64,000 bases of DNA, taken from Bradyrhizobiaceae bacterium PARB1. Its GTDB lineage: Bacteria > Pseudomonadota > Alphaproteobacteria > Rhizobiales > Xanthobacteraceae. This document shows positions 18,322-25,687 of this stretch, in pieces. Made by a program: the position numbers and the translations under genes. The notes under the pieces were generated by a model. The model did not search any database, was not told the DNA's origin, and saw only the letters and a program-made list of their open reading frames with translations. Location: contig NKIY01000001.1 of assembly GCA_002256345.1 (NCBI GenBank), positions 1 through 64,000 on the forward strand, given 5' to 3'. The first letter of the stretch is position 1, and each line of letters starts with the position of its first letter.

Positions 18322-18571
18322 CTGCCGCCTCCTTTAAGGAGCGCAGCTCGAACGGGAGCGGTGAACATCGGACCCGGGCATCGAGCGCGCTCGATGCGGT
18401 CCGACATCGCGACCATCAGGGTCGCCAGAGGGGCCCGGCCCGCAAAACGCCAAGTAGGCGAAAGCAGATGACGTTACAAGAGGGCTTCAGCAATATAAAC
18501 TGTCGAGAGATGGCGCACCCGACGCGATTCCAGCGAAGTTGCCTATTCTAATGGCATCGCGATCTGACCGG
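18322..18571 (-). promoter_or_regulatory. terC leader region with two hairpins
   Basis: The transcript from a promoter in this 250-base gap would hold two strong hairpins: 18368-18404 (TCGGACC/GGTCCGA outer stem around a perfect 20-base palindrome) and 18409-18425 (GCGACC-atcag-GGTCGC). No coding frame is supported. Alx/TerC genes in other bacteria often have manganese- or pH-sensing leaders, but the known yybP-ykoY consensus is not visible. Confidence 0.45.
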
Positions 18572-18656
18572 TGGTGCGGGTGGCCGGGGTCGAACCGGCA
18601 CTCCTTTCGGAACTGGATTTTGAATCCAGCGCGTCTACCAATTCCACCACACCCGC
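18572..18656 (-). tRNA. tRNA-Leu (anticodon CAA)
   Basis: 85 bases on the minus strand form a complete class II cloverleaf. The acceptor stem GCGGGTG/CACCCGC is followed by an encoded ACCA, the anticodon loop TTCAAAA lies between CTGGA and TCCAG, there is a long variable arm, and the T-arm is GCCGG-TTCGACC-CCGGC. The 3' end faces the element. Confidence 0.95.
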
Positions 18657-18790
18657 ATTTTGGCCGCCGATTCTAGCCGTCGCTCTCTGCACCTATACTG
18701 CACCTAGCGCGATTCCAGAACTGCGGCGGCTTCAACTCCTGTCTTTGTAAACAACTGATCTTACTACACTTTCGGCCCGTCTCAAAAGCT

Positions 18791-18843
18791 GTGGATATGG
18801 TAGACAAACCACTTTTTGAGTCGAGCGCGTCTACCAATTCCAC
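18791..18843. repeat. Inverted repeat around the tRNA-Leu break point
   Basis: GTGGATATGGTAGAC (18791-18805) and GTCTACCAATTCCAC (18829-18843) pair at 13 of 15 bases, with a 23-base centre holding TTTTGAG, the anticodon-loop sequence. The right arm is tRNA D-arm sequence; the left arm is on the element side. Symmetric arms around a short overlap are the layout of a tyrosine-recombinase core site, so this may be the attachment site. Confidence 0.55.
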
Positions 18844-18852
18844 CACAGGGGC
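18814..18852 (-). pseudogene. 5' half of a second tRNA-Leu(CAA), broken in the anticodon loop
   Basis: Minus-strand sequence beginning GCCCCTGTGGTGGAATTGG follows a normal tRNA-Leu through the D-arm and 5' anticodon stem (CTCGA) to TCAAAA, then departs; the 3' anticodon stem, T-arm and the matching CAGGGGC acceptor strand are absent. Twenty-three consecutive bases are shared with the intact tRNA, but the acceptor stem differs. The missing half may lie at the other end of the element. Confidence 0.75.
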
Positions 18853-19018
18853 CATCGGACGCCGGATACCGCCGTCGCGAAGTGGGCGGAATATAACCGG
18901 GACTACTCGCGGGTCAACCGGCGATAAGATGAGAAAAGGCGCTGCGCACACCCCGTTCGATGTCGGCAGTGTGATCCCCCGACGTCTCGACAGGCCGACA
19001 GGCCCGCGATAGGACGCG

Positions 19019-19573
19019 ATGGCCATACCGGAGAGCAATGTGACCGCCGTTTCATCCTCGTCTGCCGCGTCGCCCGGCTCGAATCCCGCATTTGCCGCAG
19101 CGGTTGCGGTTGCGATCGTCGCCGTTGCCACGATCGCCGGCGCCTGGTTTTTCCAGCTGGTGCTCGATATCCGGCCATGCCCGCTCTGCCTCGAACAGCG
19201 CTATGCCTATTATCTGTCGATCCCGCTGGCCGTGCTGGTGGCGATTGCCGCCGGCCGGGGGGCGCCGCGAGGGCTCCTCGTGGCCGGGCTTGCGATCCTG
19301 GCGCTGGCGGCGTTCGCCAATGCGGTGCTTGGCGCCTACCACGCCGGCGTGGAATGGAAGTTCTGGCAGGGGCCGACCGATTGCTCGGGCCCGGTGGTCG
19401 ATCTTGGCAAGGCAGGCAGCCTGTTCGAGCGGCTCGACACCGTGAAGGTGATCCGCTGCGACGAGGTGCAGTGGCGTTTCCTCGGCCTGTCGCTGGCCGG
19501 CTACAACGTCCTGATTTCGCTGCTGATGGCGGTCATCGCAGGCTGGGGCGTCGCGAAGACGGCGCAGCGCTAG
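19019..19573 (+). CDS. dsbB: DsbB-family disulfide bond formation protein
   Basis: 184 residues with four membrane segments. The first periplasmic loop has the redox pair CPLC (about residues 54-57) and the second has DCSG and RCDE, matching the two cysteine pairs that pass electrons from DsbA to quinone. It overlaps the convergent AbrB-type gene by four bases. A DsbA-like protein is encoded at 23810, a likely partner. First chromosomal gene after the element. Confidence 0.9.
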   Translation: MAIPESNVTAVSSSSAASPGSNPAFAAAVAVAIVAVATIAGAWFFQLVLDIRPCPLCLEQRYAYYLSIPLAVLVAIAAGRGAPRGLLVAGLAILALAAFANAVLGAYHAGVEWKFWQGPTDCSGPVVDLGKAGSLFERLDTVKVIRCDEVQWRFLGLSLAGYNVLISLLMAVIAGWGVAKTAQR

Positions 19574-20640
19574 TCGTCGATATCGTCCTGCGCCTTGCCG
19601 AACAGGTGCACGATCCCGGGTGTCACGATCGAGACATAGATGAAGCGCGAGAGATGATGCGCGCCGACGAAGACCGGGTCGATATGCAACGTCAAAGCCA
19701 ACGCCAGCATGGCGTCCATCGCGCCCGGCGCGAAGGCGACCACCGCATCGCTCAGCTTCACATTGGTGGTCAGCGCAATGATGGCGACGAACACCGCCGA
19801 GATGGCGATTGCTACCGAGAATGAGCCGAGCGCGGCCCAGACATGGCTCAGAATGGTGCGCGGCGAGATCTTGCCGAAGCGCGAACCGATCAGGCTGCCG
19901 ATGCCGACCAGGGCGGTGATATAGGCCCATTGCGGCAGGGTGCCATGGACCCAGCCCGTGCCGTGCAGCACCGATGACGCCATCATGGCGCCGAACATCC
20001 AGCTGGCCGGAAACCTGATCCATTTCATCACCAGCGAAACGACAATGGCCGCCGCGGCCAGTTCGAGCAGTGCCAGCGGTGTCGCTTCCGGTCCACGCGA
20101 GGGCAGCGGGCCGTGCCCCATCAGCCCGGTCGCCGCGAGCAGCAGCGGCACCATGCCGGTGAGGATGATGACGCGAAAAATCTGGACGACCGCGATGCCC
20201 GGCACGTCGGCATTGCGTTCGGTCGCCAGCATGATGATCTGGGACAGTGCGCCGGGGCTACCGGCGAGCAGCGCCGAGGTGCGGTCCCAGCCATGGATGC
20301 GCTGCAGATAGATGCTGCTGCCGAAAGTGGCGCAGAACGTCGCCAGCGCGAGCAGCGCGATCGTTACCGGATAGGCGGCGAGATTCTGCACCATCTCGGG
20401 CGACACCATCGACCCCAGGGACAGGCCCAGCGTCATCAGGATCACGTGGGCGAGCGGTTGTGGCAGGCCGACGGGGCGGCCGAAAATGCCATAGGCTGCC
20501 ACGGCCACCATGGCGCCGGAGATCAGCCCTCCCGGCAGCTCGGCCCAATAGAAAAGCGCGCCGCCGAGCGTGCCGAGCAGCAGTGTTTCGACGGTGGTGC
20601 GGATTTGTAGCAGGCTGGGAACGGCGAAGGGCAGGGACAT
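19570..20640 (-). CDS. AbrB-family membrane protein (ammonia monooxygenase-like fold family)
   Basis: 356 residues, about ten membrane segments in two similar halves (LLLGTLGGALFYWAELPGGLISGAM and WMFGAMMASSVLHGTG, each followed by a GxGLSLG or GxGSLIGSRFG motif), the layout of the AbrB duplication membrane family. Despite the name these are probably transporters or regulators of envelope stress, not DNA-binding AbrB; a function cannot be assigned. The ATG at 20640 has a purine-rich AAGGGCAGGG just upstream. Stands alone, convergent with dsbB. Confidence 0.85.
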   Translation of the reverse strand: MSLPFAVPSLLQIRTTVETLLLGTLGGALFYWAELPGGLISGAMVAVAAYGIFGRPVGLPQPLAHVILMTLGLSLGSMVSPEMVQNLAAYPVTIALLALATFCATFGSSIYLQRIHGWDRTSALLAGSPGALSQIIMLATERNADVPGIAVVQIFRVIILTGMVPLLLAATGLMGHGPLPSRGPEATPLALLELAAAAIVVSLVMKWIRFPASWMFGAMMASSVLHGTGWVHGTLPQWAYITALVGIGSLIGSRFGKISPRTILSHVWAALGSFSVAIAISAVFVAIIALTTNVKLSDAVVAFAPGAMDAMLALALTLHIDPVFVGAHHLSRFIYVSIVTPGIVHLFGKAQDDIDD

Positions 20641-20708
20641 TCGGCGGCGGCTCGAGGAGCTCGCTTTATGACAAAGTCCGGCCCGGGCGACAAATGCGTC
20701 CTGGTCTA

Positions 20709-20740
20709 CCTGTCCCTCGCTTTCGCAGGCGAGGGACAGG
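20709..20740. terminator. Strong hairpin after the PsiF-like gene
   Basis: CCTGTCCCTCGC (20709-20720) and GCGAGGGACAGG (20729-20740) form a perfect 12-bp stem with an eight-base loop, 12 bases beyond the PsiF-like stop on the minus strand. No U-run follows, so it may be a transcript-end stabiliser rather than an intrinsic terminator. Confidence 0.5.
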
Positions 20741-20751
20741 CCGCGGCTCGT

Positions 20752-21027
20752 TTAGTTCGCCTTCACACCCTTCTTGCATTCCGAGCGGAATTTGCGGCGG
20801 GCGTCGCCGTGCAGGCCCTTGGCGTCCGCCTGCTTCGAGCATTCCAGCGACGCGGCCGTACGCGGCTTCTCTGCCTTGCTGTCGGCTTTGCTGCTTTCGG
20901 CCGGCGCCATCTTGCTGGCGGGGGCCATTTTCTGGCCGCCCGTTGCGGGGGCCTGGGCGCTTGCTGCGCCGATTAACATCAGGGAGGCAACAGCAGCAGC
21001 GGCGAGGCTGGTAATAAGTCGGGCCAT
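20752..21027 (-). CDS. PsiF-repeat periplasmic protein
   Basis: 91 residues. A signal peptide (MARLITSLAAAAVASLMLIGAASA) is followed by an Ala/Lys/Pro linker and a C-terminal psiF-type motif (CSKQADAKGLHGDARRKFRSECKKG). PsiF was named as a phosphate-starvation-inducible protein in E. coli; its role is unknown. The ATG at 21027 follows an AAAAGG sequence; the upstream frame is open but has no ribosome site. Confidence 0.85.
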   Translation of the reverse strand: MARLITSLAAAAVASLMLIGAASAQAPATGGQKMAPASKMAPAESSKADSKAEKPRTAASLECSKQADAKGLHGDARRKFRSECKKGVKAN

Positions 21028-21213
21028 GGTGACACCTTTTCTTACGGGGATTGGCAGCCTGATAACACCGGGATGAACCGGAGGTGAACGAACTACACTT
21101 CGTGCCGGGCCGCCGATCACGATAAATTTTCGCTACCGCGTGCGATGTCATTGCCGTGGATTACCGCTGGATTAGGATAGTTCCGTCATTTTCGTATCCA
21201 GGGAGAAAGCGAC

Positions 21214-21705
21214 ATGACCAAGCACATCATAATTGCCAGTGCCTTTTTGATCTCCGGAATGACGCTGCTGGCCTCGCAGCCGGCCAGCGCGCTTACGGCC
21301 GCAGAATGCAGTGCAAAATATCAGGCGGCAAAGACCGCCGGCACGCTGAACGGCCAGAAATGGAATGACTTCCGCAAGGCCGAGTGCGGCGCCAATGCTG
21401 CTGCGGCGCCGTCGGCTACGACAACGGCCGCGGCTCCGGCTGCGGCTGAGACCAGACCGGCGGCTGCGCCGAAGACGGCTGCTGCTCCCGCCGCAACACC
21501 CGCGGTGCCATCCGGCCCGGCGACCTTCCCCTCGGCGGTCGATCCGAAATACGCCAAGGAGACGGCCGGCAAGCAGCGGATGCATACCTGCGTGGATCAG
21601 TACAATGCCAACAAGGCCACCAATGCCAATGGCGGCCTGAAGTGGATCCAGAAGGGCGGCGGCTATTACAGCGAATGTACCAAGCGCCTGAAGGGCGCGG
21701 CGTGA
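21214..21705 (+). CDS. Secreted Ala/Pro-rich hypothetical protein
   Basis: 163 residues. Signal peptide (about 1-26, cleaved after PASA), then CSAKYQAAKTAGTLNGQKWNDFRKAECG, an Ala/Pro-rich middle and a second module with HTCVDQYNANKATNANGG and YYSECTKRLKGAA. The two Cys-containing modules resemble each other and the PsiF motif next door (xxCxxKY...W..FR..EC), suggesting related periplasmic repeats. GGGAGAAAG precedes the ATG by about six bases. Function unknown. Confidence 0.75.
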   Translation: MTKHIIIASAFLISGMTLLASQPASALTAAECSAKYQAAKTAGTLNGQKWNDFRKAECGANAAAAPSATTTAAAPAAAETRPAAAPKTAAAPAATPAVPSGPATFPSAVDPKYAKETAGKQRMHTCVDQYNANKATNANGGLKWIQKGGGYYSECTKRLKGAA

Positions 21706-21783
21706 TCGGATCAGCCGTGCAGTTGACTTGATCGACATATTCCACTCCGCGGGCGATAAAGCCCCAACACCCGCGGAGCTTCC

Positions 21784-22170
21784 ATGATTGCCAGTCTTTG
21801 TTTGATTCTGCTGTGCCAGCTTGCCGGCGAGATCGTCGTTCGTAGTCTGGCCTGGCCCATTCCCGGTCCCGTGCTCGGGATGCTGCTCCTGTTCATCCTG
21901 CTGTTGCTGCGCGACCGCGCGGCCTTGTTCGCGATTGGCCCCCTGCAAGGCGGGGGCGTCGAGAACGCAGCCAGGGGATTGCTGGCGCATCTGTCATTGA
22001 TGTTCATCCCGGCCGGTGTCGGCGTCGTGCAGCGTCTCGATCTGCTTGCCGAGCATGGCGTAGCCATTGCCGGCGTGTTGGCGATTTCCGTCGTGATTAC
22101 GCTCCTGGTCACCGTCGGCACGTTTCTGGGCATCAGCCGCGCGATGACACGCGGCCGGCAAGCATCATGA
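21784..22170 (+). CDS. lrgA: LrgA/CidA-family holin-like protein
   Basis: 128 residues with four membrane segments and the family motif PGPVLGMLLLFILLLL near residue 30. LrgA-type proteins form holin-like assemblies, tied to cell lysis control or to export of small metabolites such as pyruvate and glycolate. The stop overlaps the lrgB start by four bases (ATGA), so the two are co-translated. Confidence 0.9.
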   Translation: MIASLCLILLCQLAGEIVVRSLAWPIPGPVLGMLLLFILLLLRDRAALFAIGPLQGGGVENAARGLLAHLSLMFIPAGVGVVQRLDLLAEHGVAIAGVLAISVVITLLVTVGTFLGISRAMTRGRQAS

Positions 22171-22889
22171 ACTCAAATCCCTTCGCTCTGTGGGTCTATC
22201 TCTCGCAGCAGCCTCTGCTGTGGCTGACCGTTACGTTGTTCGTTTATGCCGCCGCCGATGCCCTGTCGCAGGCATCGGGACGGCATCCATTCGCCAATCC
22301 TGTCTTCCATTCGATGTGGATCGTCGCGGTCTTCCTGCTGCTGACGGGCACGTCCTACACCACCTATTTCAGCGGCGCCCAGTTCGTCCATTTCCTGCTC
22401 GGCCCGGCCACGGTGGCGCTGGCCGTCCCGCTCTATGAGAACCGCAGAACGGTGCTCGGGGCCATCGTCCCTATGCTGGGGGCACTGGTGGTCGGCTGCA
22501 TCACCGCCATCGTCTCCGTGGTGGTGCTGGCGCAGGCTTTCGGTCTGCCTGAGAAGGTGACGCTGTCGCTGACGCCGAAATCGGTCACGGCTGGCGTCGC
22601 GATGGGCATCAGCGAATCCCTCGGTGCGGATGCGTCGCTGACGGCCGTGTCCGTGGTGCTCACCGGCATCATGGGGGCGATCATCGTCACGCCGATGATG
22701 AACCGGATGCGGATCACCGACTATCGCGCCCGCGGCTTTGCGGTCGGTCTGGCCTCGCATGGCATCGGTGTCGCCCGGGCCTTCCAGGTCGATGCCATGG
22801 CCGGTGTGTTTGCCGGCATCGCCATGAGCCTGAATGCGCTGGTCACCTCGCTGCTGGTCCCCATCGCCGTCACGCTGCTGGTGCGTTGA
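22167..22889 (+). CDS. lrgB: LrgB-family membrane protein
   Basis: 240 residues with about seven membrane segments and the typical segment TPKSVTAGVAMGISESLGADASLTA (residues about 133-157) and RGFAVGLASHGIGVARAF. Partner of the LrgA-like protein encoded directly upstream. LrgAB-type pairs influence murein hydrolase activity or act as carboxylate exporters; which applies here is not visible. Confidence 0.93.
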   Translation: MNSNPFALWVYLSQQPLLWLTVTLFVYAAADALSQASGRHPFANPVFHSMWIVAVFLLLTGTSYTTYFSGAQFVHFLLGPATVALAVPLYENRRTVLGAIVPMLGALVVGCITAIVSVVVLAQAFGLPEKVTLSLTPKSVTAGVAMGISESLGADASLTAVSVVLTGIMGAIIVTPMMNRMRITDYRARGFAVGLASHGIGVARAFQVDAMAGVFAGIAMSLNALVTSLLVPIAVTLLVR

Positions 22890-22996
22890 GGCAGACACAA
22901 CCGTTCACAAGCTGCTGAGCCATGCGCTTCCCTGCATGGAGGTGCAGGAGAAACGCCACTAAGGTCCCCGCCGTAGCAATCGCGAATCGGCGGGTC

Positions 22997-23776
22997 ATGA
23001 TCACGGTGATGCAGGGCGTGCTGGGGCTGGCTTCCGGCGCACTGGTGGGGTTTTCGCTCGGTCTGGTCGGCGGCGGCGGGTCGATTCTCGCAGTGCCGCT
23101 GATGGTCTATGTGGTGGGGGTCCCCAATCCGCATGTCGCGATCGGCACCAGTGCCATTGCGGTGGCCGCCAATGCGGCGGTCAATCTCGGCAATCACGCG
23201 CGCGGGGGCAATGTGCACTGGTCCTGCGCGCTGGTCTTTGCGGCTGCGGGCATCGTCGGCGCGCTTGGCGGTTCGCTACTCGGCAAACGGATGGACGGGC
23301 AGAACCTTCTGGCGCTGTTCGCCGTCTTGATGCTGGTCATCGCCGTCCTGATGCTGAAGACGCGCGCCCGTGTCGGCGAGGAGCGTGTGGCAATCAGCTC
23401 GGCAAATACGCCGGCGCTGCTCGGCCTCGGCCTGATCACCGGCACACTGTCCGGATTCTTCGGCATCGGCGGCGGCTTCCTGATCGTGCCGGCCCTGATG
23501 CTGGCGACCGGCATGTCGATCATGAGCGCGATCTCGTCGTCGCTGGTCGCCGTGACGGCGTTCGGCCTGACGACGGCGCTCAGTTATGCCTGGTCCGAGC
23601 TGATTTCGTGGACGCTGGCGCTGGTGTTCATCGTCGGTGGGATCGTCGGCGGGCTGGTTGGAACCGCCGTCGCGCGCTCGTTGTCGGTCCGGCGCGGCGC
23701 GCTGAATGTCGTTTTTGCGATTATCATTATCCTCGTGGCGCTCTATATGTTGGCCCGCAACATCTACGTGACATGA
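22997..23776 (+). CDS. TauE/SafE-family membrane transporter
   Basis: 259 residues with about eight membrane segments in two halves, each with a GGGG/GIGGG motif (GFSLGLVGGGGSILAVPLMVY and LSGFFGIGGGFLIVPALML). The family exports sulfite, sulfoacetate or similar anions. ATG 22997 (MITVMQGV) is preferred; the frame runs back to 22922 but that part is not like the family. A later ATG at 23009 is also possible. No sulfur genes adjoin it. Confidence 0.88.
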   Translation: MITVMQGVLGLASGALVGFSLGLVGGGGSILAVPLMVYVVGVPNPHVAIGTSAIAVAANAAVNLGNHARGGNVHWSCALVFAAAGIVGALGGSLLGKRMDGQNLLALFAVLMLVIAVLMLKTRARVGEERVAISSANTPALLGLGLITGTLSGFFGIGGGFLIVPALMLATGMSIMSAISSSLVAVTAFGLTTALSYAWSELISWTLALVFIVGGIVGGLVGTAVARSLSVRRGALNVVFAIIIILVALYMLARNIYVT

Positions 23777-23809
23777 CGATCGGCGCATGATGCGTCTGCG
23801 GAGAACATC

Positions 23810-24481
23810 ATGAGCGAGCGTAACTCTCATATTTTCGCGCCGACGCGTCGGACGGCGCTTGGCCTGTTGGGCGGAGCCATGCTGCTCGGTGCCGGCGGTC
23901 GTGCCATGGCGGCGCCGGGCGCCGATGAGGACGACGAAGTTCTCAAAGAATCCCTCGTGCTGCGCGATCCCGATATTCCGGCTTCGGGCAATCCGAAGGG
24001 CGATGTCACCATCGTCGAATATTTCGACTATCAATGCCCATATTGCCGCAAGCTTGCGCCCGAGCTGCGCGCCGTGGTCAAGGAAGACGGCAAGGTCCGC
24101 CTCGTCTCGAAGGATTGGGCGATCCTCGGACCCGTATCGGTCTATGCCGCCGGCCTCGTGCTGGCGACGCGCTATCAGAACAAATTCATCGAGGCGCAGG
24201 ATGCGCTGATCAGCCTCAACACCAAGTTGACGGAGCAGGTCGCGCGCGACACGCTCGCCAAGGCGGGGATCAATGTCGATCGCACGCTCGCCGACCTGCA
24301 GACAAATCGCGATGCCATCGTCGCCAAGCTCAAGCAGATCGACAAGCAGGCGACCGCCTTCGGCTTCCGCGGCACGCCGTCTTTCATTGTCGGCAAGTTC
24401 CGTATTCCCGGTCCGATCAGCAAGGAGCATTTCAAGCTCGCGATCGCCGATGCCCGCAAGGTTGCGGCCGAGAAGAAGTGA
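23810..24481 (+). CDS. DsbA-family thioredoxin-like protein, exported
   Basis: 223 residues. The N-terminus has RRTALG followed by a hydrophobic stretch ending AMAA, a twin-arginine-like signal. The thioredoxin fold holds the redox motif YQCPYC (about residues 77-82) and cis-Pro segment GTPSFIVG (about 184-191). DsbA-type oxidoreductases oxidise or isomerise exported proteins. Candidate partner of the DsbB at 19019. GGAG-like sequence (GCGGAG) lies upstream. An intrinsic terminator follows at once. Confidence 0.9.
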   Translation: MSERNSHIFAPTRRTALGLLGGAMLLGAGGRAMAAPGADEDDEVLKESLVLRDPDIPASGNPKGDVTIVEYFDYQCPYCRKLAPELRAVVKEDGKVRLVSKDWAILGPVSVYAAGLVLATRYQNKFIEAQDALISLNTKLTEQVARDTLAKAGINVDRTLADLQTNRDAIVAKLKQIDKQATAFGFRGTPSFIVGKFRIPGPISKEHFKLAIADARKVAAEKK

Positions 24482-24492
24482 TCGACGAAAAA

Positions 24493-24518
24493 CGCCCCGT
24501 TTTGCAACGGGGCGCTTT
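24493..24518 (+). terminator. Intrinsic terminator after the DsbA-like gene
   Basis: CGCCCCGTT (24493-24501) and AACGGGGCG (24506-24514) form a nine-base-pair stem with a TTGC loop, followed by a short CTTT. It starts 12 bases after the stop codon. A run of A upstream could serve transcription from the opposite side. Confidence 0.75.
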
Positions 24519-24586
24519 GCTAGCCGGCTTGAGCCGGTCTGGTTGATCCCGGTTCGATCCTTGCGTCGTTTCCCCCGCAAGCCGTC

Positions 24587-24802
24587 TTACGACTTCATCT
24601 GTGCCGTCAGTTTGGCCCAATCCTCCTTGGTCCGCGCCTTCAGCGCTTCCCAATTGGTCTGGGCTACATCCCAATTGACGATCGTGCGGCGCTCCTGTGC
24701 GGCTTGGCCGTTTGCTACCGATGACGTTGTCATCGTGTCATGCATATAGACGCCAATGCCCAGGATCAGCGCACCCAGGATCATTCCAAAAAACGTCCGC
24801 AT
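24587..24802 (-). CDS. Small single-pass membrane protein, hypothetical
   Basis: 71 residues. An N-terminal membrane segment (FFGMILGALILGIGVYMHD) is followed by a short soluble part with two Trp-rich turns (NWDVAQTNWEALKARTKEDWAKL). ATG 24802 was chosen because GGAGG lies eight bases before it; the frame is open further upstream. Proteins of this shape occur in Bradyrhizobiaceae; no function is known. Confidence 0.7.
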   Translation of the reverse strand: MRTFFGMILGALILGIGVYMHDTMTTSSVANGQAAQERRTIVNWDVAQTNWEALKARTKEDWAKLTAQMKS

Positions 24803-24936
24803 CGCGAAAGCCTCCATTGTGTCCCAACAACGCTGCCCGGAAGGCTTTGGTTCCGGCCGATGCGCACCGGTTAGCCGCAGCAGGGGCGCGTGTGGCATTG
24901 ATTTGAGCCGTCCGTCATGATGATCCTTCCTTTGCT

Positions 24937-25593
24937 ATGACCGTCCATCTCACAGATCAGTCCGTCCTCGAAGACGCCATCCGGCAACTGGTGAAGGACG
25001 ATCCGCGCCTGAAGCCGATCCTTGCAAAAGCCGGCATGCCGGCATTGCGCCAGCGCGCGCCGGGCTTCGAGGGATTGGCACAGATCGTCTGCGGACAACA
25101 GGTTTCCGTTGCCGCAGCGGCGGCGATCTGGGGGCGTGTTTCGACCGCCTATTCGCCCTTCGACCATCACGCCATCCGCAAGGCGCGTACCGACCGGCTC
25201 GGTCGGCTGGGCTTGTCGGCGGCGAAGATCAAGACGTTGAAGGCGATCGCGAAGGAGCTTGTCGATGGGCGGCTCAATCTCGATGTGCTCGCCGAAGAGG
25301 ATGCTGACGCCGCACACAACACGCTGGTGGCGCTGCATGGAATCGGGCCATGGACCGCCGATGTGTATTTGCTGTTCTGCCTTGGCCATGGCGATGCCTG
25401 GCCGGCTGGTGATGTCGCCTTGCAGGAGGCGATCAAGGTCGGGTTTGGTTTGAATGAGCGCCCGACCGTGAAACAGATGGCACCCCTTGCCGAACCATGG
25501 CGCCCGCTGCGCGGCGCCGCGGCACATCTGTGGTGGGCCTACTATCATGCGATCAAGAAGCGTGAAGGGGTGATCGCGGGAACGTCTGCATGA
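24937..25593 (+). CDS. DNA-3-methyladenine glycosylase, AlkA type (HhH-GPD)
   Basis: 218 residues. Helix-hairpin-helix and GPD region: ALHGIGPWTADVYLLFCLGHGDAWPAGDVALQ (residues about 130-160), with the catalytic Asp in PAGD. FEGLAQIVCGQQVSVAAAAAIWGR matches the core fold. The enzyme removes alkylated bases in base-excision repair. It lacks the N-terminal domain of E. coli AlkA, as is usual for this short subfamily. No ada or alkB is adjacent. Confidence 0.92.
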   Translation: MTVHLTDQSVLEDAIRQLVKDDPRLKPILAKAGMPALRQRAPGFEGLAQIVCGQQVSVAAAAAIWGRVSTAYSPFDHHAIRKARTDRLGRLGLSAAKIKTLKAIAKELVDGRLNLDVLAEEDADAAHNTLVALHGIGPWTADVYLLFCLGHGDAWPAGDVALQEAIKVGFGLNERPTVKQMAPLAEPWRPLRGAAAHLWWAYYHAIKKREGVIAGTSA

Positions 25594-25599
25594 AACGCC

Positions 25600-25624
25600 G
25601 TTTGAAACGAACGTCGTTTTAAAC
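25600..25624. promoter_or_regulatory. TetR-type operator-like palindrome upstream of the DUF2855 gene
   Basis: GTTTGAAACGA (25600-25610), a three-base centre, and TCGTTTTAAAC (25614-25624) pair at 10 of 11 positions. The inner AAACGA-NNN-TCGTTT resembles sites for TetR/AcrR-type repressors. It lies 63 bases before the DUF2855 start and directly after the AlkA-like gene. No TetR gene is in the window, so the regulator would act from elsewhere. Confidence 0.55.
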
Positions 25625-25687
25625 GTCGCGCTTGTCGCAAAACGGACATCGCCGCCGGCGAAGCTCCTCAAAAAAGAGGAGACAGCG

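Larger units (their letters stand above)
1..18813. mobile_element. Right-hand part of an integrative conjugative element (trb type) ending at tRNA-Leu
   Basis: The stretch starts within a trbL-F-G-I conjugation operon, carries cargo (DAB carbon transport, ilvD-pyrC-folC, terC group), and stops at tRNA-Leu sequences, beyond which the gene content is housekeeping chromosome. Tandem trb genes with DUF2274 and a following LysR gene are the usual layout of this ICE class. No integrase, relaxase or replication gene is visible here, so they must lie to the left of the window. The right border is placed in the anticodon loop of the broken tRNA-Leu; this is inferred, and the border could instead be at 18572, the 3' end of the intact tRNA. 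The left border is not seen. Confidence 0.7.
18657..19018. other. Junction gap between tRNA-Leu and dsbB
   Basis: 362 bases without a supported gene. It contains the truncated tRNA-Leu and its inverted repeat (listed separately). The sequence from 18657 to 18790 is less GC-rich than its surroundings and has no clear coding or tRNA signal; 18853-19018 probably holds the promoter of dsbB. Confidence 0.6.

Noticed and set aside
18322-18571. yybP-ykoY manganese riboswitch before terC
   Set aside because: The hairpins are strong, but the conserved core of that riboswitch is not visible in the sequence.
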